Origin: a virus
Length of the DNA: 50,761 nucleotides
IMG/VR virus record: IMGVR_UViG_3300046821_000457
Span: 1 to 50,761 of that record
Strand: one strand, 5' to 3'
The notes under the pieces are model-generated. The model worked only from the letters and a program-made list of their open reading frames with translations. It was not told the DNA's origin and ran no database searches. Shown piece after piece: positions 14,153 through 22,207 of the stretch; position 1 is the stretch's first letter; every line of letters starts with the position of its first letter. The translations under genes were made by a program, and so were the position numbers.

Positions 14153-15116
14153 GGTTGAAGCGGCATTTAAGGCAGCTATTGCTGATCGTTTAGGCTTTGC
14201 GCCTCGAGCGTTGGTAGCGGATGGTCGTATACATAGGTTTGGTGAAAAACGTACTGACTCATCGGGTTGGTATGTATTGCACGAGGGGGATTATCCTGCG
14301 GGGGCTTTCGGGTCTTGGCGGGGTAGTGTTAGCGAGAAGTGGTCTTATGGCACGGGCTTGGTAAAACTCTCACCTGATGAGCGTCAGGCGTTATTAAAGG
14401 AGCAAGCTGAGCGTAGACGGCAGGAGGAGGAGCGGTTGCTCTCACTGGCAATACGAGCGCAAAAGGTAGCCCATGAGCTGCTGCAAGCCGCAAGCTTTGA
14501 GGGTGTGGATGATCATCCTTATGCGGTGCGTAAGCAGGTACTTTTGCCAGCAGTAAAGGTGATTGAAGGTGCAGTGCTGGAGGGTATTTTAGCTAAATAT
14601 AAGATGCGAGCTTTAATTGATAGTACTCAGTCTGTGCTTTTAGTGCCGATGTTTAGCTTGCAACAGGGTAAGGGTCAATTGCGATCTGTACAGTTGATTG
14701 ATCACAATGGTTTAAAGCGTTTCTTGCAAGGTACTCAAAAGAAAGGGTGCTTTTTCGCGTTTGGGGGCAAGCTATCTGGGGCTATTGAGGTTGACTTATG
14801 CGAGGGTGTGGCTACGGCGGCTAGTGTGTTTGCTGAACGTGGCAAGCTCACTGTGTCGGCGTTTGATTGTGGTAATTTGCTGCCTGTGGCTCAAGCGTTG
14901 GTGCAGTCTTATCCTTATTTATCTATTACATTGATTGCTGATAATGATCGTAAAACACAAGGCAATCCAGGAGTGACCGCTGCTAAGGCAGTACGCTCTG
15001 CTCTGCCCTTTAATGTGTCTATTTTTATTCCTGCCTTTCCTGCTAATGCCCCTATTGAACTATCGGATTTTAATGATTTGATGTGCTTGCAGGCGGTTCA
15101 AGGCTCGACTCAATAA
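14133..15116 (+). CDS. Toprim-domain primase-like protein
   Basis: The C-terminal half carries toprim signatures: DLCEGVATAASVFAE, FDCGNLLPVAQAL, LIADNDR and ELSDFND. The N-terminus (DRLGFAPRALVADGRIHRF, then SSGWYVLHEGD) parallels the left element's toprim protein. A Glu/Arg-rich coiled-coil stretch lies near residues 80-115. The start is probably the ATG at 14133, but a GTG at 14142 has better spacing from the GGGGG at 14128-14132. It should supply primers or a primase-like activity for replication with the downstream ATPase. It shows clear homology with 8929-9861, although DNA identity is low. Confidence 0.85.
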   Translation: MLIVRHEVEAAFKAAIADRLGFAPRALVADGRIHRFGEKRTDSSGWYVLHEGDYPAGAFGSWRGSVSEKWSYGTGLVKLSPDERQALLKEQAERRRQEEERLLSLAIRAQKVAHELLQAASFEGVDDHPYAVRKQVLLPAVKVIEGAVLEGILAKYKMRALIDSTQSVLLVPMFSLQQGKGQLRSVQLIDHNGLKRFLQGTQKKGCFFAFGGKLSGAIEVDLCEGVATAASVFAERGKLTVSAFDCGNLLPVAQALVQSYPYLSITLIADNDRKTQGNPGVTAAKAVRSALPFNVSIFIPAFPANAPIELSDFNDLMCLQAVQGSTQ

Positions 15117-15124
15117 GGATAACT

Positions 15125-17146
15125 ATGATGAGTGATGCTGTATTGGAGGCTATTTCCGGTAGTGCTCTGATTGATGACGCTACTAATGCCATTATTGATA
15201 AAGCAATTGAACGAGCTAAGGGCGGTTTACCATCTGCCTTGTTTGAAGATGTGGCATTGGCGGCATTTCGCAAGCTGCGCGAGGTTGATGAGAATTATTA
15301 TTTACGACTGGATGCGGATTGGCGGGCTGCAAAGACTATCCCTCATGCCGTCATACTGAGGCTTTTTAAAATCACGGCTCCTTTACCTGCGGGTGGTGGG
15401 GGGATGCAAACCAAAGCCGATTTATTGGTGGCGTTGGTCAATAGTAAGGCTGAGTTGTTTAGGGATGATGATGATGAGTTTTATGCAACTTGTCCTTGTG
15501 ATAACCCCAGCGGTGAGGGGTCGCATAATGAAACGTACCTGTTGCGTGGGGTGGATTTTAGGCGTTGGGCTTCGAGAGAATTTTTTAATATTTATGAAAG
15601 TAGTCCGGGGGATAGTGCGTTTAAGGATGCGCTAGAAACGCTGGAGGGCTTTGCTGCTGAGGGTGAGTGTAGGTCGGTGTACTTGCGCTATGCGATGCAC
15701 GAAAACGAGGTTTATGTGGCGTTGCATGATGATTTGGCACGGGTGGTAAAGATTACGGCTAAAGGTTGGAATGTTATTGCGGCGGCTGATAGTCCGGTAC
15801 GGTTTCGTAAGTCGCGTAATGCTAGAGCATTACCCTACCCTGTTGAGTCGGGCGAACTGGGGACGCTGTGGGAGCATATTAATCCGGTGGATGATGAGAC
15901 ACGAGTACTGGTGGAGGCGTGGCTATTAGAGGCTATGCGGGGCGATTTCCCGTTTCCGGTACTGGAGGTATCCGGTGAACAAGGTTCGGCTAAGTCGACG
16001 TTTCAAAAGCGGATTTGCGCCTTGATTGATCCCGCTAAGGTGATGCTGCGGCGTGAACCTAAGGAGATTGCGGACTACTTTGTGTCGGCTCGACATAATC
16101 ATGTGCTTTGTTATGACAATATGAGCAATCTTACGGCGGGTGAACAGGATGCTTTGTGTACCATGTCTACTGGGGGTGGCTTTGCTACACGGCGACTCCA
16201 TACTACCAGTGAGGAGGAAATGTGGGATGCTAAACGTCCAGTGATTATTGGTGGCATTAGTGAATTGGCGACTCAAGCGGATTTGGCTGATCGGGTGATT
16301 GCGGTAGAACTGCCTATTATTAAAACATACAAGCAGGAGCAAGGGTTGGAAGATGCTTGGGCTAGGGATTATCCGGCGATTTTGGGTGGTTTGTATGCGC
16401 GTATGAGTCAAACACTGGCTAAGCTGTCGAGTACTGTTGTGCCTAATCCTCCGCGTTTGGCTGACTTTGCTCATTTGGGGCAGTCGATGTTGGTAGGGAT
16501 TGGGGATGCGCGGGATTTTATTGAGGTGTTTACACGGAATCGGAATCGTGTTGTTAATCGGGCGATTGAGTCGTCACCTGTGGCGCAAGCGATTGTGAGC
16601 CTGATGGATAAAGTACCTAGCTATTATGATACGACGGCGGCGTTATTAACGGACTTGACTAATAATCACCGCCCTATTTTTTATGACAAGCAAGGCTGGC
16701 CACGATCACCAAAAGGATTAGGCGGTACTTTGCGGCGGTTAGCGCCAGCGTTGAGAGTGCGCGGGATTATGGTGGAACATGAAAAATCGCGGGATGGTTG
16801 GCGGGTGAAGATTAGTCAAGTTCAGTCTGCTCCTGTACCTGAGTCTGCACCTACTCCAGTACCTGTACCTGATACGGATAAGCGGGATTTAAGCGATTGG
16901 TTGACGGCGTTGTATGCGTCTGATTTAAAGATCAGTGTGTTGTATGGTGGCAAGCTATTACGTTTTGAGAGTGCTGATGAGGCACTGGTGCGTGAGTTTG
17001 AGCAGGGTATCCAAGCCGATAAGCCTAAGCTATTGGCGTTGATTCAGGCGGATATTAAACGGGCTAAGGCTCATGGTGAGACAGTACGACAGGAGTATGA
17101 TTGTCCTAGTTTACTGAAGCTGTTGGAGGCTGAGGACGGGGTTTAG
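15125..17146 (+). CDS. P-loop replicative helicase-like ATPase
   Basis: This protein of about 673 residues has a Walker A GEQGSAKST near residue 284, the Walker B-like HVLCYDNMS near 328 and the segment ALCTMSTGGGFATRR. That set is characteristic of phage and satellite ATPases distantly related to SF3/DUF927 helicases. The late part contains a Pro/Val linker (VPVPDTDKRD) and a tail with GKLLRFESADEALVREF and ADKPKLLALIQ, which resembles TubC-type docking tails found on some phage primases. The ATG at 15125 is chosen for the AAGGAT upstream and because earlier starts run into the toprim gene. It is likely the replicative helicase of the prophage module. Confidence 0.82.
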   Translation: MMSDAVLEAISGSALIDDATNAIIDKAIERAKGGLPSALFEDVALAAFRKLREVDENYYLRLDADWRAAKTIPHAVILRLFKITAPLPAGGGGMQTKADLLVALVNSKAELFRDDDDEFYATCPCDNPSGEGSHNETYLLRGVDFRRWASREFFNIYESSPGDSAFKDALETLEGFAAEGECRSVYLRYAMHENEVYVALHDDLARVVKITAKGWNVIAAADSPVRFRKSRNARALPYPVESGELGTLWEHINPVDDETRVLVEAWLLEAMRGDFPFPVLEVSGEQGSAKSTFQKRICALIDPAKVMLRREPKEIADYFVSARHNHVLCYDNMSNLTAGEQDALCTMSTGGGFATRRLHTTSEEEMWDAKRPVIIGGISELATQADLADRVIAVELPIIKTYKQEQGLEDAWARDYPAILGGLYARMSQTLAKLSSTVVPNPPRLADFAHLGQSMLVGIGDARDFIEVFTRNRNRVVNRAIESSPVAQAIVSLMDKVPSYYDTTAALLTDLTNNHRPIFYDKQGWPRSPKGLGGTLRRLAPALRVRGIMVEHEKSRDGWRVKISQVQSAPVPESAPTPVPVPDTDKRDLSDWLTALYASDLKISVLYGGKLLRFESADEALVREFEQGIQADKPKLLALIQADIKRAKAHGETVRQEYDCPSLLKLLEAEDGV

Positions 17147-17176
17147 TACTGACTTGGTTTTGTTTTGGGATTTTGT

Positions 17177-17202
17177 GCCACTCGTTGTAGTGGCTTTTTT
17201 TT
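17177..17202 (+). terminator. Rho-independent terminator after the helicase gene
   Basis: GCCACT (17177-17182) pairs with AGTGGC (17189-17194) around a 6-nt loop and is followed by eight T residues. Confidence 0.92.
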
Positions 17203-17303
17203 GCCTTGCGTTCCCCCCTCCCCCCTTCCTTTCTTCTAGTTTTTATAAGTACCTTCTTATTCTTATATTCTTTTTATCTTTTTAGTTCTTAAAACACCGG
17301 AAC

Positions 17304-17510
17304 AATGTTCACAACGTTCTCATGCCTTAAAAAAGACTGTTTATTCAGTGTTTTAGGTGTGAACATTGAGTTTTTTGTAATGTTCACAATGTTCTCAACG
17401 TTCACAAAGGAATGAGCTTGATTAGGTTTAACAGTTGGGGAAAAACAGGGGTAAGGCGCTCATTTCGTTAATGTTTCACGGAATGAGCGTTAAGATCATG
17501 AGTGTGAACG
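17304..17510. repeat. Iteron-like TGTTCACA/TGTGAAC repeats in a convergent gap
   Basis: The 19-bp word AATGTTCACAACGTTCTCA (17304-17322) recurs with one change at 17379-17397. It is followed at once by AACGTTCACAAAG. Inverted forms GTGTGAACATTGA (about 17358) and GTGTGAACGTTAG (about 17501) bring the TGTTCACA-type words to five in 210 bp. The surrounding 364-bp gap has no gene and lies between convergent genes, so ordinary promoter operators are less likely. A replication origin bound by an initiator is a reasonable inference. Confidence 0.65.
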
Positions 17511-18155
17511 TTAGAAACGGGGCATGAAGTCGCGAATGCGGTCTAGGTCTTCATCCAGTAGCTCAATATTAGTTTCTGGTCGTGGTATTTTTGGGTTTAC
17601 CAACATACCGGACATTCCCAGCAATCTTTGAAACAGCTCATGGGTAATGTGTACATCGTTCAGGCAATAATCTATTACCTCCCCTACTTGTCCGCGTTGC
17701 CAAAGTACTGGGGCTAATGCTCCGTTACCACTCTTGGTAAGGTTCTCTAGGTTGGCTCTTGCCATTGCGTCCAGTCCATAGCCGCCGTGTGTTCTGGGGT
17801 TGAACTCATCAGGGTCTAAGCCTTGTGCTTTCCAGATGGCGCGTAGGATGTCAAAGTGTTTGTAGTCATCAATGGTGATGTCATTGGCGGCTAGTAGGTT
17901 GCGGTCGAAGTTGTGACCGTTGAAGTCAACGATTACATCATGCTGGTCTAACCTGCCTTGAAAGATATGGAAGTTGTCAGCACAAAAGACGTGTAGTTCG
18001 GTGATAGAACTGTATGCACCAATGACGCTGATTCCCATACCTGCAAAGTCTTTCCAGCCTTCGCAATAGTCAATATCTTCATAATGAGGTTCATTGGGTT
18101 TGGGTGGAATAGCTTTGATAATTTCGCAGTCGTAAATAAGGTAGCTGGGTTTCAT
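17511..18155 (-). CDS. DnaQ-like 3'-5' exonuclease
   Basis: This 214-residue DEDD-family exonuclease has motif I Asp9 and Glu11 in YDCEII, motif II in VDFNGHNFDRNLL (about residues 77-89) and motif III in YCLNDVHITHELF. All acidic residues expected for two-metal catalysis appear present. It resembles PolB-type proofreading exonuclease domains without a polymerase. AGGAATA precedes the ATG, and the preceding small gene overlaps it by ATGA. It may proofread or process ends for phage replication or recombination. It points leftward, opposite to the helicase gene. Confidence 0.82.
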   Translation of the reverse strand: MKPSYLIYDCEIIKAIPPKPNEPHYEDIDYCEGWKDFAGMGISVIGAYSSITELHVFCADNFHIFQGRLDQHDVIVDFNGHNFDRNLLAANDITIDDYKHFDILRAIWKAQGLDPDEFNPRTHGGYGLDAMARANLENLTKSGNGALAPVLWQRGQVGEVIDYCLNDVHITHELFQRLLGMSGMLVNPKIPRPETNIELLDEDLDRIRDFMPRF

Positions 18156-18385
18156 AATGGTATTCCTGTTCGGGTTGAGGGTTGAATGGAAATAATATTG
18201 CCTTTTCGGTCATAGGTTATTTGGTCGCGTTTGCCGTTTTCGTAGGTGATTAGGCAGACTTTGCCTTTTGGCTTTTCTATGCAAAAACTATCGATAATGT
18301 TGGGTAGGTTTATTTCCCTGTTTTTGCTGGATGCTGCTATTGCATTAGTGTTGATTAATAACGCTATGAGTAATAACCGTTTCAT
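18152..18385 (-). CDS. Small exported protein
   Basis: This 77-residue protein starts with a signal peptide (MKRLLLIALLINTNAIAAS). The mature part has two Cys residues (DSFCIEKPKGKVCLITYENG) that may form a disulphide in the periplasm. Its stop codon overlaps the start of the exonuclease gene. No family is recognised. Export suggests lysogenic conversion or superinfection exclusion rather than replication, but there is no direct evidence. Confidence 0.6.
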   Translation of the reverse strand: MKRLLLIALLINTNAIAASSKNREINLPNIIDSFCIEKPKGKVCLITYENGKRDQITYDRKGNIISIQPSTRTGIPL

Positions 18386-18428
18386 AAGTTGCCCCTGTTT
18401 GTATTTTTATAAATGAGTATTGGTTTAG

Positions 18429-18755
18429 TTATTGGCTCATTTTCTGCTTTTGCAAGTAACCTTCTAACATCCAGATTTTTTGAATAGCTTCTTCTTTTGC
18501 AATACCTTTCCCTATTTCTTCGTCATAGTTTTCAGGTGAGAGACAAGCTGATTCTCCTGTGACTGTATAGCCATTTTGCAAGGTCAGACAGCAAACCGTA
18601 AGCGTAGTATTTTCAAAGCGATGGTATTGCTCAGATTTTATTACTGAGCGTATGTAGTCGGGTGTTAATCGTGGGGCAGTTAAATTCTTTTGTTGAATTA
18701 GGTCTTCTGCTTGGCTGTCATTTAGTGGGGTAACAGCTTTTATTTCATTAGTCAT
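18429..18755 (-). CDS. Phage Gp49-family protein
   Basis: This 108-residue protein matches the Gp49 pattern: LTPDYIRSVIKSEQYHRFE, LTVCCLTLQNGYTVTGESA, then CLSPENYDEEIGKGIAKEEA and a final IWMLEGYLQ. The family is widespread in tailed phages and prophages but lacks a firm biochemical role. It is the first gene of the leftward cluster, about 145 bp from the rightward secreted-protein gene, with an inverted repeat between them. Confidence 0.88.
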   Translation of the reverse strand: MTNEIKAVTPLNDSQAEDLIQQKNLTAPRLTPDYIRSVIKSEQYHRFENTTLTVCCLTLQNGYTVTGESACLSPENYDEEIGKGIAKEEAIQKIWMLEGYLQKQKMSQ

Positions 18756-18809
18756 TATTAGACTCCAATGATTGTTGAAGTCTTTATGGTAGGGAGTTGG
18801 GGAGGGTTG

Positions 18810-18857
18810 ACCGTAAAAAGCGTGATTATGGGGTTGAGTTTGGGTAGTCTTTACGGT
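18810..18857. promoter_or_regulatory. Divergent control region with ACCGTAAA inverted repeats
   Basis: ACCGTAAA (18810-18817) and TTTACGGT (18850-18857) are perfect inverted copies 32 bp apart in the gap between the leftward Gp49 cluster and the rightward secreted-protein gene. This suits a repressor operator controlling both directions. No repressor gene is adjacent. Confidence 0.5.
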
Positions 18858-18901
18858 GAATAATTAATAATTGTCTGTGATGTTTACTAAAGGCTAAAAA
18901 T

Positions 18902-19390
18902 ATGAAATCAATCGTTGTATTCGGTTTGGTGTTTTCTATTGTATTTTCTGCGCTGGCTTGGGCTGATGCTCCTGTTACTCATAAGCATGGTGGTCGTTCT
19001 CATACCCATGTGTTGCCGAGTACTGGGGTAAATCATAGTCATGGTTCACCGCAACGACCTACTCCGCAACCAGCAACTTCTTCTGGATGGGTGTATATAA
19101 CTACATCGGATGGATATAATCCCGTTTCATTTTATGGAAAAGCTGGTTCACTCCAAAGAACTACCTCTCATTATTCAATAATATCTAAATCTCATAACCC
19201 ACTAACAAAAGGTATCGTTATATCTAGAGAAATTGTTCCAATCAGTAACTGCAATAATGGTGTTGGTGTACTAAAAGCTTATGACTTGAGCGGTAATTTA
19301 GTACAGCAGAATGATTTTGCCTTTGGTTCAGGAAATGTTGCTTCTTTAATTGCGGAAACTATTTGTATAGCTGGGGCAAGTTTGAGGTAA
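18902..19390 (+). CDS. Secreted His-rich surface-type protein
   Basis: This 162-residue protein has a signal peptide (KSIVVFGLVFSIVFSALAWA) ending near residue 22. A His-rich stretch follows, with THKHGGRSHTHVLP and NHSHG, that could bind zinc or nickel. The C-terminal domain (SGWVYITTSDGYNPVSFYG to the end) resembles surface-adhesin-like domains seen in bacterial exported proteins. It is an unusual cargo between a Gp49 cluster and the replication-O gene and may alter the surface of the lysogen. The family assignment is tentative. Confidence 0.6.
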   Translation: MKSIVVFGLVFSIVFSALAWADAPVTHKHGGRSHTHVLPSTGVNHSHGSPQRPTPQPATSSGWVYITTSDGYNPVSFYGKAGSLQRTTSHYSIISKSHNPLTKGIVISREIVPISNCNNGVGVLKAYDLSGNLVQQNDFAFGSGNVASLIAETICIAGASLR

Positions 19391-19411
19391 CAAGTTTTTA
19401 AGGTTGTCATT

Positions 19412-19798
19412 ATGTGGTATTTCATCGCTTTTGCTGTGGTGTTTGGGTTGTCCCTCACTCCACTGGTGCAGTTTTTAGCGTTGGTGTTGCTGATTCCTTT
19501 GTTCTTTGGGTTGCGGTTTTGTGCGGCTTGGTTGGCTCAATCGGCTGATTTAGGCGAACGACGGCGATTCTTGGAAAGTAATTTGAAGGGTGAAAATAAA
19601 TCAGAGGCTTTCATTGAAATCGAGGTTAGGAAACTTGAGAAAAAGCCTTTGATGGATTTTTATAATTCTGAATTAGCAGATAAGCTCTTTGCACTTTTCT
19701 TCTTTATGGCTATGGTTATCTTCATTGGGTTGCAACAGCGCTATTCTGATGCTGATTCCAATGTTAGCGATTACGAGTATGAATATAGGCAACGCTAA
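19412..19798 (+). CDS. Predicted membrane protein
   Basis: This 128-residue protein has a long hydrophobic N-terminal region (residues 1-40, probably two helices), a charged cytoplasmic loop with ERRRFLESNLKGENKSEAF and a third helix (LFALFFFMAMVIFIGL). It ends with an acidic tail. AAGG precedes the ATG. The gene follows the secreted protein by 21 bp, so the two may be co-expressed. The family is not recognised. Confidence 0.6.
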   Translation: MWYFIAFAVVFGLSLTPLVQFLALVLLIPLFFGLRFCAAWLAQSADLGERRRFLESNLKGENKSEAFIEIEVRKLEKKPLMDFYNSELADKLFALFFFMAMVIFIGLQQRYSDADSNVSDYEYEYRQR

Positions 19799-19934
19799 GT
19801 ACCCTATTGACTCTACCCAAATTTTGGGATTATTCTATCTACAGCTTCCTAACCGCGTGAGCGGCGCAAGCTAACAAAGTTGTCGGGATTGCATTCCCTC
19901 TCACGTAGTCTTAACACGGTTTCCCTGTTGCTAT

Positions 19935-20040
19935 TGGTATAATACATGCGTCGGGCATGTGGACTATGCAATAGGATAAAACCAAAATTCCACACGCTTT
20001 TCGTGAGGCGAATGCGATGTCCGATGTGTTTATATCGCAT
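19935..20040 (+). promoter_or_regulatory. Extended -10 promoter and structured leader
   Basis: TGGTATAAT at 19935-19943 is a consensus extended -10 box without a good -35. The roughly 110-nt leader that follows contains CATGC-GTCGG-GCATG and a hairpin with perfect arms ATGCGAT (20012-20018) and ATCGCAT (20034-20040). The hairpin ends about ten bases before the GAGG ribosome binding site of the next gene. This layout suggests RNA-level control of the replication genes. The rest of the 19799-20060 gap shows no credible gene. Confidence 0.6.
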
Positions 20041-20060
20041 TAGAATATCACGAGGTAGCT

Positions 20061-20474
20061 ATGTTAAGCTCTACTGAGATTACTTCCGCTGGTGAGCAAT
20101 TCCTCATCGGCGGTATCCCATCCCTACACTCCTCCCTCAATACTCGTCCTAGTACGCCTAAAGCTGTACCCTCCCCTTTAATCTTTGAACGCGCTAATCA
20201 ACACTCCCTCATCGGCTACCTGAATAAAGCTCCGGTGTGCTGGCTGTATCGTGGCGTACATTACGGTCAAGCCGAAAACAAAGACCTGATGAGCGTGTAC
20301 GTGGATGTTGCGTTTTTATCCACGGTCAAGCGTTCACGCTTTATCGACACCAATACTTTTGAAGAACCTACCCTCACTCCAGTCATGGGCATACATGATC
20401 TGTACGAACTCCTAGAGTCACAAGCTAAAGCCTTTTTACGTGATCATTTTGCGGGGGTGAACCATGTACGTTGA
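20061..20474 (+). CDS. Hypothetical phage protein
   Basis: This 137-residue protein has no recognised family. The first 55 residues are rich in Ser and Pro, and the rest is a mixed alpha/beta sequence with CWLYRGVHYGQAENKDLMS and VYVDVAFLSTVKRSRF. It overlaps the replication-O-like gene by 11 bp and shares its promoter, so it may assist replication. CGAGG precedes the ATG. Confidence 0.6.
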   Translation: MLSSTEITSAGEQFLIGGIPSLHSSLNTRPSTPKAVPSPLIFERANQHSLIGYLNKAPVCWLYRGVHYGQAENKDLMSVYVDVAFLSTVKRSRFIDTNTFEEPTLTPVMGIHDLYELLESQAKAFLRDHFAGVNHVR

Positions 20475-21426
20475 ATACATGCAAGCCCGTCGTGCGGCGG
20501 ATTTATCCAAGACTGAAATGAAAGTACTGGATTTCATCATGGAGAAAACGATTGGTTATCGTAAGCAAGAGGATGATATTTCCAAGTCACAGTTTTTTAA
20601 TGCTACCTGTTTACGTTCCGATCATTTAAGTACCGCCTTAAAGGGCTTGATTGCTAAAGGGTTGATTGAGGTATTCGATGGTAGGTATGGTTTGATTTGC
20701 CGGATTCCTGATGAGCATTGGAGTGCTGGTTGCAAGTCATGGTTAATGGATGAGGCTAAAGCGAGTACTCCATCTAGTACTGAGCCTGCCATTGACCCCG
20801 AACTAGAAACCGAGTTTAGGGCATTTATGGCATTTCGCACGTCTATCCTTCCCAAGATTAGGGATGAAAATAACCAAACATTGGGAGACGTACACCCAAA
20901 AGCTGGGGAATCTGCTCCCGAAAATTGGTTACATACACCTATAACTACTACACCAAAAACTATTACACCACACACTACGACAGACAACGCACACCCTGAG
21001 GTCGTGGTGAGTCGTGAGGCTATCGCTCTGGTGTTTGAAGATCAGGATTGCAAGCAAGCTGAGGTGTTGTTGAAAGCCTGCCCCGCTAGTGATCGTGAGG
21101 CGGTATTGCAGATCGTGAAGCAAGGTGTGCAAGCGGGTAAGGTGAAAACTCGCTTAGGGTACTTGGCGGAATTGGTCAAACGCGCTAATGCGGGTTTATT
21201 GGATAAGTCCGGGTTGAGTGCTCCAGTACCGCTACCCACTACCCTACCTGCTCCCGTGCCTGTAGTTCCTGCTCCTGTGCCAAAGGTGGTAGAGCGAGTG
21301 AATCTAGCCAATAGCCTAGTTTGGTTGGGCAATATGGCTAAGGCTTTGGGTAAGAGTGTACGTGAGACAGCGGAAATGATGGCTCCTGAATTGTTGCCCC
21401 ATGTAAGTGAGGAGGTAGCGGCATGA
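20464..21426 (+). CDS. Phage replication protein O-like
   Basis: This 320-residue protein begins with a winged-helix region typical of phage replication protein O: LSKTEMKVLDFIMEKTIGY, then RKQEDDISKSQFFNATCLR and LIAKGLIEVFDGRYGLI. These proteins bind the phage origin and recruit a helicase. The middle is a Thr/Pro-rich linker and the C-terminus (about residues 180-320) is helical with a Pro-rich insertion. It coexists with a toprim-helicase module in the same prophage, which is notable. It overlaps its neighbours on both sides. Confidence 0.75.
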   Translation: MYVEYMQARRAADLSKTEMKVLDFIMEKTIGYRKQEDDISKSQFFNATCLRSDHLSTALKGLIAKGLIEVFDGRYGLICRIPDEHWSAGCKSWLMDEAKASTPSSTEPAIDPELETEFRAFMAFRTSILPKIRDENNQTLGDVHPKAGESAPENWLHTPITTTPKTITPHTTTDNAHPEVVVSREAIALVFEDQDCKQAEVLLKACPASDREAVLQIVKQGVQAGKVKTRLGYLAELVKRANAGLLDKSGLSAPVPLPTTLPAPVPVVPAPVPKVVERVNLANSLVWLGNMAKALGKSVRETAEMMAPELLPHVSEEVAA

Positions 21427-21722
21427 GTCAATTAGACCTATTCAAACCAGCGTATCAAATACCGGAACCTAAGCCAATTGTTAAAAAAGCATCTCCTGGT
21501 TTTGTTTTTGGGGTTAAAAGCATTGATAACACATGGGAGGAACATGAGAGTGGATTAATGGCTCGTATAATTCCCAATTGGCAGTCTTGGGATTTTGAAG
21601 TAACTAATGGGAGTTATTCGATAAAGCTATCATTTGAAAAGTCTATGTTTCCTACTTTTGTCAAAGTATTTGACGTTGCTTTGCCTGAGTTTGAATTACT
21701 TGAGGAGTGCAGCCATGACTAA
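21423..21722 (+). CDS. Hypothetical phage protein
   Basis: This 99-residue protein begins with MSQLDLFKPAYQIPEPKP, a short form of the clamp-binding QLDLF-like motif often found in phage and plasmid replication proteins. The remainder is beta-rich with a hydrophobic core. It overlaps the O-like gene by 4 bp (ATGA) and is coupled to it. Binding to the DNA polymerase clamp is possible because of the QLDLF peptide; nothing else points to a function. Confidence 0.6.
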   Translation: MSQLDLFKPAYQIPEPKPIVKKASPGFVFGVKSIDNTWEEHESGLMARIIPNWQSWDFEVTNGSYSIKLSFEKSMFPTFVKVFDVALPEFELLEECSHD

Positions 21723-21894
21723 AGTACTTCACTCTATCTTGGAAAGAGTCACTATTTCTTCTCAACAGCTTGCAATGATGACCACTACCCTACTCACACA
21801 CGGGTACTCTGTAGAGGTGCTGGGTGTTGGCGCGGGTCAACACACGATTAAGATTTATTGGATACAAGAGGTGCGTCATGCTGTCACTCACTGA
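21715..21894 (+). CDS. Small hypothetical protein
   Basis: This 59-residue protein includes ERVTISSQQLAMMTTTLLTHG and a short beta segment, YSVEVLGVGAGQHTIKIYW. The ATG at 21715 follows GAGGAG and overlaps the preceding gene by 8 bp. No family is recognised. Confidence 0.55.
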   Translation: MTKVLHSILERVTISSQQLAMMTTTLLTHGYSVEVLGVGAGQHTIKIYWIQEVRHAVTH

Positions 21895-22207
21895 GATTTG
21901 TGCTGAACGTGGAGTGACTGAATCCGATGATATTCAATGGATTCAGACATGCCTAACCGAATATGCACATGATCCTGAGCGTGCGATGTTCTGGATTAAC
22001 TATTACTACCCTCTTCCGGCTGCGCCTGTTTTTACGGCTCCAGTGGCTGATTTAGGTACAAACTCTGTACGCGTACACGATCAGTCTGTGCGCGTACACG
22101 CTGATAGCGCTGATACGTACATGGTGTGGCGCTTATCCCCAGACCAAGTAGCGTTTTGGCTACGAGTGGCGGCGGTTTTAATCATTTTATTAATAGGATT
22201 GTGGTAG
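21878..22207 (+). CDS. Small predicted membrane protein
   Basis: This 109-residue protein has a soluble N-terminal half (LTEICAERGVTESDDIQ) and a single C-terminal hydrophobic helix (AFWLRVAAVLIILLIGLW). Two near-identical DNA words containing GCGTACACG occur at about 22068-22100 and encode a repeated SVRVH. The ATG at 21878 overlaps the preceding gene. The function is unknown. Confidence 0.55.
   Translation: MLSLTEICAERGVTESDDIQWIQTCLTEYAHDPERAMFWINYYYPLPAAPVFTAPVADLGTNSVRVHDQSVRVHADSADTYMVWRLSPDQVAFWLRVAAVLIILLIGLW

Noticed and set aside
19849-20040. A minus-strand frame of 63 codons with an Arg-rich C-terminus in the gap before the O-like operon.
   Set aside because: No ribosome binding site and it covers the extended -10 promoter and hairpins; treated as a possible remnant only and not called a gene.
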